DNA of 64,000 nucleotides from Rodentibacter haemolyticus. GTDB lineage: Bacteria > Pseudomonadota > Gammaproteobacteria > Enterobacterales > Pasteurellaceae. A program made the translations under genes and the position numbers. How positions within the stretch are numbered: the first letter of the stretch is position 1; each line of letters begins with the position of its first letter. Location of the stretch: contig NZ_CP063056.1 in the NCBI RefSeq assembly GCF_015356115.1, positions 496,001 through 560,000 on the forward strand. The letters are read 5' to 3'. Shown here one piece after another: positions 18,909 to 26,158 of the stretch. A model generated the notes under the pieces. It was not told the origin of the DNA, searched no databases, and was given only the letters and a program-made list of their open reading frames with translations.

Positions 18909-18924
18909 TGTGCTCAAGATCACA
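18909..18924. promoter_or_regulatory. CRP-like site between symporter and exporter genes
   Basis: TGTGCTCAAGATCACA matches the CRP consensus TGTGA-N6-TCACA at 9 of 10 fixed positions. It lies about 84 bases upstream of the symporter ATG and 99 bases upstream of the divergent TauE/SafE gene, so one site may serve both. The bound protein could be CRP or the operon's own Crp/Fnr-type regulator. Confidence 0.7.
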
Positions 18925-19022
18925 AAATTGACATTATTTTTCATTCGATATGAGCAGGATCATAAACCCAATGCTGCCCCACAACCGATAATGTGCCAAA
19001 ACGGAAAGCAAATAGAGAGTAA

Positions 19023-19829
19023 ATGATGAGCCTTTCGCTAATTTTGATTTTAATTTTGTGCGGTGTGATGACCAATATAATGTCCGCCGTATTTGGCATT
19101 GGCGGCGGTGTGTTAATGGTGCCGCTACTCTATACCCTATTCCCCGATTTCCCTTTACCAATGGTTGCCGCCACCTCCCTGACGATTGTTATCGGTTCGG
19201 CATTGATTAACCTTATCTATTTTTACAAACAGCATATTCCGATCAATGTCAAATCGGTATTGTGCTGGTCAATCGCAATGATCATCGGTGTGCAAATTGG
19301 CTTTGAAAGCAGCTTTTATGTGCCTGATCTCGCTATAATCAGCCTTTTTATCGGCACATTAAGCCTTTTAGCATTCAAAACCCTGTCTCGCTCCCAAGCC
19401 GCCAAACCCCATTCGGCAAACGGCAATGACCTGATTAAAGGAATGGGATTATGCCTGCTCGGCGGCTCGATTGCGGGAATGACCGGCATTGGCGGCGGCT
19501 CAATTATGGCACCGCTTATCAGCCAATTAAACAGCGTTCAGCCCCGCCAAATCGCCCCTTACACCAACACAATGATGATCCTAGGCGGCACAGGCAGTCT
19601 CTACGGCTATCTCGCCAAAACCCCACCCTTTTATTTGCCAAACAGTTGGCAAATCGGCTATGTGAATTTCGCCATTGTCGCCATTGTGGTTTGCAGCACA
19701 ATGATCACCGGCTTTTTCTCAATGAAACTCCGCCGATGCTTACCTCCGGTTCTTACGCAAAAACTACTCGGCGGAATCTTGCTTTTCATCGCCGTTTATA
19801 CCTTGGGGGTTTATTGGGTGAGGGGGTGA
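19023..19829 (+). CDS. TauE/SafE-family anion exporter (sulfite/sulfate export)
   Basis: Membrane protein of 268 residues with seven to eight hydrophobic segments and the duplicated family motif (GIGGGVLMVPLL in the N half, TGIGGGSIMAPLIS in the C half). Family members export sulfite or related organosulfur anions. It is divergent from the sulfatase operon across a shared promoter region. Export of the sulfate or sulfite left after desulfation is the natural role here, but is inferred. Either of two adjacent ATGs (19023, 19026) could be the start. Confidence 0.85.
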   Translation: MMSLSLILILILCGVMTNIMSAVFGIGGGVLMVPLLYTLFPDFPLPMVAATSLTIVIGSALINLIYFYKQHIPINVKSVLCWSIAMIIGVQIGFESSFYVPDLAIISLFIGTLSLLAFKTLSRSQAAKPHSANGNDLIKGMGLCLLGGSIAGMTGIGGGSIMAPLISQLNSVQPRQIAPYTNTMMILGGTGSLYGYLAKTPPFYLPNSWQIGYVNFAIVAIVVCSTMITGFFSMKLRRCLPPVLTQKLLGGILLFIAVYTLGVYWVRG

Positions 19830-19916
19830 TTATGGCTAATGTAATTCCCTGCTAAAATAACACAACTCCATAGTAGAATATTTCAACAAAACCAAGAGAA
19901 AACGATAACAAAACAA

Positions 19917-19985
19917 ATGAGTGAATCTCAAATCATTACGGTACCGAAAGAAGCGAAAGCAGGTATGATGGTTAAAATGCAATGA
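19917..19985 (+). pseudogene. truncated 5' end of an unidentified gene
   Basis: A 22-codon ORF (MSESQIITVPKEAKAGMMVK then MQ, stop) begins at ATG 19917 and is cut where repeat copy 2 starts at 19976. The residues look like the N terminus of a real protein fused to the antisense of uhpA. I do not recognise the gene. It marks the recombination joint at the right edge of the island. Confidence 0.45.
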
Positions 19986-20203
19986 ATACCGGAAGGCAGG
20001 CTTTTTAATAATTCCAATCCGCTTTCATCAGGCATTGAAATATCAATAATACAAACATCGGCTTTCGTACCCGGTAGATTTTGACGGGTTTCTTTTGCAG
20101 AACCGAACTCGCCGACCACCTCTATATCCGATTCCAGTGAAAGGAGTTGCGCAAATCCTGATCGCACGATGATATGATCATCAATAACAGCTACCTTTAT
20201 CAT
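19976..20203 (-). pseudogene. uhpA fragment (first 76 codons)
   Basis: Repeats the first 76 residues of UhpA exactly (MIKVAVIDDHIIVRSG ... SGIHCI), then runs 15 unrelated codons into the truncated ORF upstream. It lacks part of the receiver domain and all of the DNA-binding domain. It retains the start codon and ribosome binding site, so a short product might be made, but no function is expected. Confidence 0.93.
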
Positions 20204-20245
20204 TGTAACATTCCTCTTTTTAAGGGGGCGAATTGTAGCATTTGG

Positions 20246-20286
20246 AAAAAGTGCGGTAAAAACTTTTTCAGTTTCGACCGCACTTT
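20246..20286. terminator. inverted uptake-signal pair after uhpT
   Basis: AAAAAGTGCGGT and ACCGCACTTT as in copy 1, here 27 bases after the uhpT stop. The right-hand T-run is shorter than in copy 1 (CTTTGG instead of CTTTTTT). On the minus strand the A-run still gives a T-run after the stem, so it can end uhpT transcription. Confidence 0.7.
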
Positions 20287-20312
20287 GGCTTTATGAGTAA
20301 ATTGACTTTTGA

Positions 20313-21701
20313 TTATTTTTTCTGTGCTTCAAGTTTTTTCAAATGACGGATTTTACGTTCTTCCGCTATCGCAACAAAAGCAAGCAATATCATACAAAGG
20401 ATCGCTGAGGCATCAAGCGCTGCAAAAGTCCCTTCCCAACCGGTTAAACCAAAGATTGGCGTACCATCGGCAATCATACCCAAGCCTAATTTTGCAAAAC
20501 TGTCACCAATTAAATAAGCAAACGTACCTTTCACTCCATCGGCGACCGCAATCGCTTTTTTCGGTACAAAGCCGACTGCCGCCACACCGATTAATAATTG
20601 CGGCCCGAAAACTAAGAAACCGAGAACAAATAAAGTTACCAAATACATCGTTTCATTGTTTGCGTGTTGATAAAAACCAATCGTGAAAGTGATTAAAATC
20701 AATGCCACACAAGCCAATAACGCACGGCGACCATTTGCTAAGTCAGATAAATATCCCCATAAAAACGTACCGACAAGCGCGCCGACTTCAAATAAGGCGA
20801 AACCTGAAATCGCCGCATCTTTTGAAAAGCCAAGTTCTTGATAAGCATAAACCGGAGACCATTGGTCAACGCCGATACGCACGATATAAAGAAAAATATT
20901 TGCAAAACAAAGTAACCAAATCACTTTATTTTTCAATACGTATTGAACAAAAATTTGTTTTTTAGTGAGTTGATTTTTTTCTGCGTCTTTGTCTTCTTCA
21001 GAAATTTCCTCACCAAATAATTCTTCCGCTTTACCTAAGCCGTATGCTTCCGGCGAATCGCTTCCATAACGTAAACCGATGAAACCGATAATTAACGCAA
21101 TAATAGACGGGAACACGAACATTCCGATTACGTGTCCGTTAAAGAATACATTTGCACCAAATAATGCCACGCCGGCAGCCGCCGCACCGCCCACATTGTG
21201 AGAAAGATTCCAAAACCCTAAGAATGTGCCGCGTTTTTTACGCGGTGTCCATTTGGTTATCGTGGAATAACTTGAAGAACCGCCGGTACTTTGAAAGAAA
21301 CCACTTAGTGCATAGAATGCGACCATTAAGAAAATCGCAATGCTACTACCGCCCATACTTGCGCTAAAACCAAGCATACAAAGTGCGGAAAGGATCAACA
21401 TAAACGGCACGAATTGCTTTGTATTTTTACCGTCCGCATAATAAGAGACGATGGTTTTCCCCAACCCATAGGTGATTGAGAAACCAAGACCAATCATACC
21501 TAGTTGCGTTTTGGTTAAGCCGTAAGTTTCAATCATATCGTTTTGAGCGATATTAAAGTTTTTACGTACCAAATACATCGCCATATAGCCGAAAAATACA
21601 ACCAAATAAGATTGCATGAAGGGTTTAAACCACATTTTACGACGTTCTTCGACCGGTAAATCAAGCGTCGGTTTTCTCACTTCATTTAAAAAATTAAGCA
21701 T
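20313..21701 (-). CDS. uhpT: hexose-phosphate:phosphate antiporter UhpT
   Basis: MFS organophosphate:phosphate antiporter of 462 residues. It has an N-terminal cytoplasmic start (MLNFLNEVRKPTLDLPVEERRKMW), about 12 membrane segments and family motifs FFQSTGGSSSYSTITKWTPRKKRGTFLGFWNLSHNVGG. It imports glucose-6-phosphate and related sugar phosphates in exchange for phosphate. A perfect CRP site and a 17-bp palindrome lie upstream, consistent with CRP and UhpA control. The island now separates it from uhpABC by 7.4 kb, but UhpA acts in trans. Confidence 0.93.
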   Translation of the reverse strand: MLNFLNEVRKPTLDLPVEERRKMWFKPFMQSYLVVFFGYMAMYLVRKNFNIAQNDMIETYGLTKTQLGMIGLGFSITYGLGKTIVSYYADGKNTKQFVPFMLILSALCMLGFSASMGGSSIAIFLMVAFYALSGFFQSTGGSSSYSTITKWTPRKKRGTFLGFWNLSHNVGGAAAAGVALFGANVFFNGHVIGMFVFPSIIALIIGFIGLRYGSDSPEAYGLGKAEELFGEEISEEDKDAEKNQLTKKQIFVQYVLKNKVIWLLCFANIFLYIVRIGVDQWSPVYAYQELGFSKDAAISGFALFEVGALVGTFLWGYLSDLANGRRALLACVALILITFTIGFYQHANNETMYLVTLFVLGFLVFGPQLLIGVAAVGFVPKKAIAVADGVKGTFAYLIGDSFAKLGLGMIADGTPIFGLTGWEGTFAALDASAILCMILLAFVAIAEERKIRHLKKLEAQKK

Positions 21702-21781
21702 AAGATAAACTCCAAGTTAAATAATTGCACGCATATTAGATCGGAATTCATTCTTACTCTTGCGAATGCAACTCGGAAAAC

Positions 21782-21798
21782 CTAGGAATAATTCCTAG
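21782..21798. promoter_or_regulatory. 17-bp palindrome upstream of uhpT, candidate UhpA site
   Basis: CTAGGAATAATTCCTAG is a perfect dyad around a central A, about 80 bases upstream of the uhpT start and 24 bases from the CRP site. This position fits the UhpA activation site in uhpT promoters. Assignment to UhpA rests on position only. Confidence 0.55.
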
Positions 21799-21821
21799 AA
21801 TGCCTAATTTTCTTATAAAAA

Positions 21822-21837
21822 TGTGATGTAGCTCACA
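21822..21837. promoter_or_regulatory. CRP site upstream of uhpT
   Basis: TGTGATGTAGCTCACA matches TGTGA-N6-TCACA at all 10 fixed positions. It lies about 120 bases before the uhpT start, as in the CRP-dependent uhpT promoter of E. coli. Confidence 0.85.
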
Positions 21838-21846
21838 ATTTTATAT

Positions 21847-21878
21847 AAAAAGAGCGGTCAAAATTGACCGCTCTTTTT
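21847..21878. terminator. bidirectional terminator after rng
   Basis: AAAAAGAGCGGTCAA and TTGACCGCTCTTTTT form a near-perfect stem with an A-run on one side and a T-run on the other, 13 bases after the rng stop. The stem is a variant of the uptake signal (AGAGCGGT). Confidence 0.8.
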
Positions 21879-21891
21879 CTTCACTTTCTTG

Positions 21892-23367
21892 TTACATCAC
21901 CACCACATCAAACTGTTCTTGATTATAAAACGGCTCCGTTTTCACCTGAACCCGTTTTCCGATGAACATTTCAACCTCCGGAAGCAGCCCGTGGGATTCT
22001 TCATTAATCAAATATTCTGCGACAGCCGGTGATGCATACACCACAAATTGTTCACTGCTGAACAAATGATATACACGAATAATTTCACGCATAATTTCAT
22101 AACATACGGTTTCTACCGTTTTTATGCGACCACGACCACGGCAAGCAGGACATTCATCACATAACACGCGCTCCAAACTTTCACGGGTACGTTTACGCGT
22201 CATTTCCACCAAACCTAGTTGGGTAAAACCGTTCACGCTGGTTTTTATGCGATCTTTTGAAAGCGCATCCTGTAGAGACTCCAAAACACGATTCTGATGA
22301 TCTTCCAACTGCATATCAATAAAATCAATGATAATTATCCCACCAAGATTGCGTAGTTGAAGTTGTTGCGCAATCGCTTTCGTGGCTTCAATATTCGTAT
22401 TGAAAATGGTTTCTTCCAAATTTCGGTGTCCGACAAATGCCCCGGTATTAATGTCAATTGTGGTCATTGCTTCCGTTTGTTCAATAATGAGATAACCGCC
22501 GGATTTTAAATTTACGCGTTTATCCAGTGCTTGTTGAATGCCATTTTCAACGCCATATACATCAAAGAGCGGTTGATTCCCGGAATAAAGAACCAGTTTA
22601 TCACTCAATTCAGGCATAAATTCATCGGTAAATTCCTTTACTTCGTTGAAACAAAGTTTGGAATCTATACGAATTTTTTCTAATGTTGTACCGATAAAAT
22701 CACGCAAAATACGTTGTGGCAAAGCCGGTTCGCCATAAATTTTCGAACGGGTCGGATACTTCGTTTTTCGTTCCAACACTTTACGCCATAAACGCTTGAG
22801 AAATTCCGCATCTTGACGAAGTTCCTCTTCACTCGCACCTTCTGTTGCAGTACGAACGATAAATCCGCCCAGTTCATCACAAAAAGGTTCAACCAAAGCC
22901 TTTAAGCGTGCCCGTTCATCTTCGCTCTCAATACGCTGAGATACGCCCACATGGCTATTCTCCGGCATAAAAACAAGATAACGGGACGGCAGTGTAATAT
23001 CAGTGGTTAAGCGCGCTCCTTTCGTACCAAGCGGATCTTTTACTACTTGTACCACGATATCTTGTCCTTCACGAACCAGCTCAGAAATACTTTTTACTTT
23101 GAATTGTTTTTGTTCGTTTTCGTCCACACATTCCGTATGAGACACAATGTCGGATGCATGCAAAAACGCAGCTTTTTCCAAGCCGATATCCACAAATGCA
23201 GATTGCATACCGGGTAATACACGTGTCACCCTACCTTTATAAATATTTCCCACAATGCCGCATTTGGCTCGGCGTTCAATATGTACTTCTTTTAATACAC
23301 CCATTTCCACCAATGCTATTCGGGTTTCATTCGGTGTAACGTTCATTAATAATTCTACCGCATCCAT
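21892..23367 (-). CDS. rng: ribonuclease G
   Basis: RNase E/G family endoribonuclease of 491 residues, which matures the 5' end of 16S rRNA and degrades some mRNAs. Visible parts: N-terminal S1 domain (GIVGNIYKGRVTRVLPGMQSAFVDIG), DNase I-like catalytic region with the acidic MTTIDINTGAFVGHRN and GGIIIIDFIDM segments, and the zinc-link cysteines in LCDECPACRGRGR. It lacks the long C-terminal scaffold of RNase E, so it is RNase G. Confidence 0.95.
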   Translation of the reverse strand: MDAVELLMNVTPNETRIALVEMGVLKEVHIERRAKCGIVGNIYKGRVTRVLPGMQSAFVDIGLEKAAFLHASDIVSHTECVDENEQKQFKVKSISELVREGQDIVVQVVKDPLGTKGARLTTDITLPSRYLVFMPENSHVGVSQRIESEDERARLKALVEPFCDELGGFIVRTATEGASEEELRQDAEFLKRLWRKVLERKTKYPTRSKIYGEPALPQRILRDFIGTTLEKIRIDSKLCFNEVKEFTDEFMPELSDKLVLYSGNQPLFDVYGVENGIQQALDKRVNLKSGGYLIIEQTEAMTTIDINTGAFVGHRNLEETIFNTNIEATKAIAQQLQLRNLGGIIIIDFIDMQLEDHQNRVLESLQDALSKDRIKTSVNGFTQLGLVEMTRKRTRESLERVLCDECPACRGRGRIKTVETVCYEIMREIIRVYHLFSSEQFVVYASPAVAEYLINEESHGLLPEVEMFIGKRVQVKTEPFYNQEQFDVVVM

Positions 23368-23472
23368 TTTGTTGTCTCTGTATCTCCTTTTTTAAGGAAT
23401 AGAATAATAGACTTAAATAAGATAAAATGCGAGCTTTCTCAAATTTTCGATACTTTTTTTGGGGTTATATTG

Positions 23473-24987
23473 ATGTTTGTTTTTGACCCGACACTGATCA
23501 CATTCACGATTTATATTATCGGGATGTTGCTTATCGGTGTGCTTGCTTATCATTACACAAATAATTTATCCGATTACATTTTAGGCGGTCGCCGTTTAGG
23601 CAGTTTTGTCACGGCAATGTCAGCCGGTGCATCCGATATGTCGGGCTGGTTACTAATGGGCTTACCCGGTGCCGTGTATTTATCCGGTTTAGTAGAAGGC
23701 TGGATTGCCATCGGATTAATACTCGGTGCTTATTTTAACTGGCTTCTTGTTTCAGGCAGATTACGTGTTTATACCGAATTTAATCATAATGCGCTAACAT
23801 TGCCGGAATATTTTCATCACCGCTTCGGGGCTTCGCATCAATTGCTGAAAATGCTGTCTGCGACAATTATTTTAGTTTTCTTCACCATTTACTGTGCCTC
23901 GGGTGTCGTTGCCGGAGCAAAACTTTTCCAAAATCTTTTTTCGGTGGAATATTCAACCACACTTTGGTTTGGCGCAGCGGCAACCATTGCTTACACATTT
24001 ATCGGAGGTTTCTTGGCGGTAAGTTGGACGGATACCATTCAAGCCACATTGATGATCTTCGCGTTGATCCTCACCCCTGTTTTCGTTCTAATCAGTATCG
24101 GGGATACGACACAATTTTCGGCAATATTAGACCAAGCGGAAATGGCGGCAAATAAGGATTTTACCGATCTATTTACCTCAACAACCCCGCTAGGTTTATT
24201 AAGTCTTGCTGCGTGGGGGTTAGGTTATTTCGGTCAACCGCACATACTCGCACGTTTTATGGCGGCTTATTCGGTAAAATCCCTTATAAAAGCACGTCGT
24301 ATCGGTATAACTTGGATGATACTTTGCCTTGGTGGGGCAATTGGTATCGGGTTCTTCGCCATTCCTTATTTCTTCGCCAATCCAAGCGTTGCCGGCACGG
24401 TGAATCACGAATCCGAGCAAGTATTTATCGAATTGGCAAAATTATTATTTAATCCGTGGATTGCCGGTATTTTACTTTCTGCGATTTTAGCTGCGGTAAT
24501 GAGTACGCTAAGCGCGCAATTATTAATTTCCTCCAGCTCTGTAACGGAAGATTTTTATAAAGGTTTTATTCGACCTAAAGCCTCGGAAAAAGAACTCGTT
24601 TGGTTAGGGCGATTAATGGTGTTGGTAATTGCCCTCATTGCGATTTGGATAGCCCAAGATGAAAACAGCAAAGTATTAAAACTCGTTGAGTTTGCTTGGG
24701 CGGGGTTCGGCAGTGCATTCGGGCCGGTTGTCCTCTTTTCGCTCTTTTGGAAACGTATGACCGCTTCAGGCGCAATGGCGGGAATGCTGGTCGGCGCAAT
24801 CACCGTTTTCTCATGGAAAGCCATTATTCCGGTGGAAAGCGACTGGTTTAAAATCTATGAAATGATCCCGGGATTTTTATTTAGCAGCTTATCCATTCTT
24901 ATCGTTTCACTCGTTTCCACCGAACCGCCACAAGCTGTGATTGAAACCTTCAATAAAGCGGAAAAAGCTTATAAGGAAGCCAAATGA
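23473..24987 (+). CDS. putP: sodium/proline symporter
   Basis: SSS-family symporter of 504 residues with about 13 membrane segments. PutP-like features are ILGGRRLGSFVTAMSAGASDMSGWLLMGLPGAVY near the start and SAILAAVMSTLSAQLLISSSSVTEDFY in the second half. ATG 23473 is preferred over an in-frame TTG three bases before it. The stop overlaps the cmoB start (ATGA), so the two are translationally coupled. Confidence 0.92.
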   Translation: MFVFDPTLITFTIYIIGMLLIGVLAYHYTNNLSDYILGGRRLGSFVTAMSAGASDMSGWLLMGLPGAVYLSGLVEGWIAIGLILGAYFNWLLVSGRLRVYTEFNHNALTLPEYFHHRFGASHQLLKMLSATIILVFFTIYCASGVVAGAKLFQNLFSVEYSTTLWFGAAATIAYTFIGGFLAVSWTDTIQATLMIFALILTPVFVLISIGDTTQFSAILDQAEMAANKDFTDLFTSTTPLGLLSLAAWGLGYFGQPHILARFMAAYSVKSLIKARRIGITWMILCLGGAIGIGFFAIPYFFANPSVAGTVNHESEQVFIELAKLLFNPWIAGILLSAILAAVMSTLSAQLLISSSSVTEDFYKGFIRPKASEKELVWLGRLMVLVIALIAIWIAQDENSKVLKLVEFAWAGFGSAFGPVVLFSLFWKRMTASGAMAGMLVGAITVFSWKAIIPVESDWFKIYEMIPGFLFSSLSILIVSLVSTEPPQAVIETFNKAEKAYKEAK

Positions 24988-25949
24988 TTGATTTTCGCCC
25001 TTTTTATCAAAAAATTGCCATAGGTCCGCTTTCCCATTGGTTGGAAACGCTCCCTCTTCAATTAAAAGAATGGGAAAAACAAACGCACGGCGATTATGCC
25101 AAATGGTCAAAAGTTGTGGATTTTCTGCCTGATTTACAGGCTGACAGGATCGATTTAAAAAACGCGGTAAAATCCGACCGCACTTTGCCTCTTTCCGAAG
25201 GTGAAAAACAGCGAATTATTCATCATTTGAAACAACTTATGCCATGGCGAAAAGGTCCTTATCATTTATTTGATATTCATCTGGATTGTGAATGGCGTTC
25301 TGATTTTAAATGGGATCGCGTTCTTCCCCATCTCGCGCCGTTAAAAGATCGTGTTATTTTAGATGTCGGTTGCGGCAGCGGCTATCATATGTGGCGTATG
25401 GTCGGTGAAGGTGCAAAAACGGTGGTAGGAATCGATCCGACAGAACTTTTCCTTTGCCAATTTGAGGCGGTTCGTAAGCTACTTAATCATGATCGCCGGG
25501 CAAATCTCATTCCTTTAGGTATCGAACAAATGCAACCGCTCGCCGCCTTTGATACGGTGTTCTCTATGGGAGTGCTTTACCATCGAAAATCCCCCTTGGA
25601 TCATTTGACACAATTAAAAAATCAGCTGAAAAAAGGCGGGGAATTAGTGCTGGAAACCCTCGTGGTGAATGGCGATACAAATACGGTTCTTGTTCCGACA
25701 GATCGCTACGCAAAAATGAAAAACGTCTATTTTATTCCATCTGTGCCGGCATTAATAAACTGGCTAGAAAAAGTCGGTTTTAGCAACGTGCGCTGTGTTG
25801 ACGTGGCTGCCACGACACTTGAAGAACAACGCAAAACCGATTGGTTAGAAAATGAAAGCCTAATTGATTTCTTAGATCCGAATGATCACAGTAAAACCAT
25901 TGAGGGCTATCAAGCTCCGACAAGAGCGGTAATCTTAGCGAATAAATAA
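24984..25949 (+). CDS. cmoB: tRNA U34 carboxymethyltransferase CmoB
   Basis: Class I methyltransferase-fold enzyme of 321 residues that uses carboxy-SAM to convert 5-hydroxyuridine at tRNA position 34 to 5-oxyacetyluridine. It shows the glycine motif LDVGCGSGYHMWRM, VVGIDPTELFLCQF, the SMGVLYHRKSPLDHL segment and the C-terminal GYQAPTRAVI. Length and motifs match CmoB throughout. It overlaps the putP stop by 4 bases. Confidence 0.95.
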   Translation: MIDFRPFYQKIAIGPLSHWLETLPLQLKEWEKQTHGDYAKWSKVVDFLPDLQADRIDLKNAVKSDRTLPLSEGEKQRIIHHLKQLMPWRKGPYHLFDIHLDCEWRSDFKWDRVLPHLAPLKDRVILDVGCGSGYHMWRMVGEGAKTVVGIDPTELFLCQFEAVRKLLNHDRRANLIPLGIEQMQPLAAFDTVFSMGVLYHRKSPLDHLTQLKNQLKKGGELVLETLVVNGDTNTVLVPTDRYAKMKNVYFIPSVPALINWLEKVGFSNVRCVDVAATTLEEQRKTDWLENESLIDFLDPNDHSKTIEGYQAPTRAVILANK

Positions 25950-25965
25950 CATTTAAGGCAAATAT

Positions 25966-26128
25966 TCAGGGCTTGGATATGTAGCGTTCAGCCGTTTCTC
26001 GAATACCCAATTGGTCGTTAAGTCTCGTTTTGACGATGTTTAATTTAAGTGCCGTTGAATTTTCCCCATAAAAATCCGCACCTTAATCTGTCGGGTCGAT
26101 TGCCCAACTTTTGGGGTGCAGACCAAAG
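25966..26128 (-). mobile_element. remnant of an IS3/IS150-family element
   Basis: On the minus strand an IS-like end (TGCACCCCAAAAGTTGGGC, about 26104-26125) is followed by a fragment resembling the N terminus of an IS3-family OrfA: ENSTALKLNIVKTRLNDQLGIRETAERYISKP, then a stop. IS150-type OrfA proteins begin with such a helix-turn-helix. The rest of the element is missing. It lies between cmoB and the CNNM-domain gene. Confidence 0.55.
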
Positions 26129-26158
26129 TGCGGTTAAATTTTTTCGTGTTTTTTTAGA

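Larger units (their letters stand above)
12934..19975. mobile_element. sulfatase genomic island between direct repeats
   Basis: About 7.0 kb between the two 311-bp copies of the uhpA start. It holds a mutarotase pseudogene, sulfatase maturase, Crp/Fnr-type regulator, sulfatase, symporter, TauE/SafE exporter and a truncated 22-codon ORF. To the eye its GC content is higher than that of the genes on either side. It contains uptake signals (near 13534, 15617 and 18416), so it probably came from another Pasteurellaceae species by transformation. No integrase or complete transposase is present. Confidence 0.8.
19976..20286. repeat. 311-bp direct repeat, copy 2 (after uhpT)
   Basis: Second copy of the segment at 12623-12933, same orientation. 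It lies between the end of uhpT (20313) and the island, which suggests the ancestral order uhpT-uhpA-uhpB-uhpC on the minus strand. Recombination between the copies would delete the island and restore an intact uhpA next to uhpT. Confidence 0.95.
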
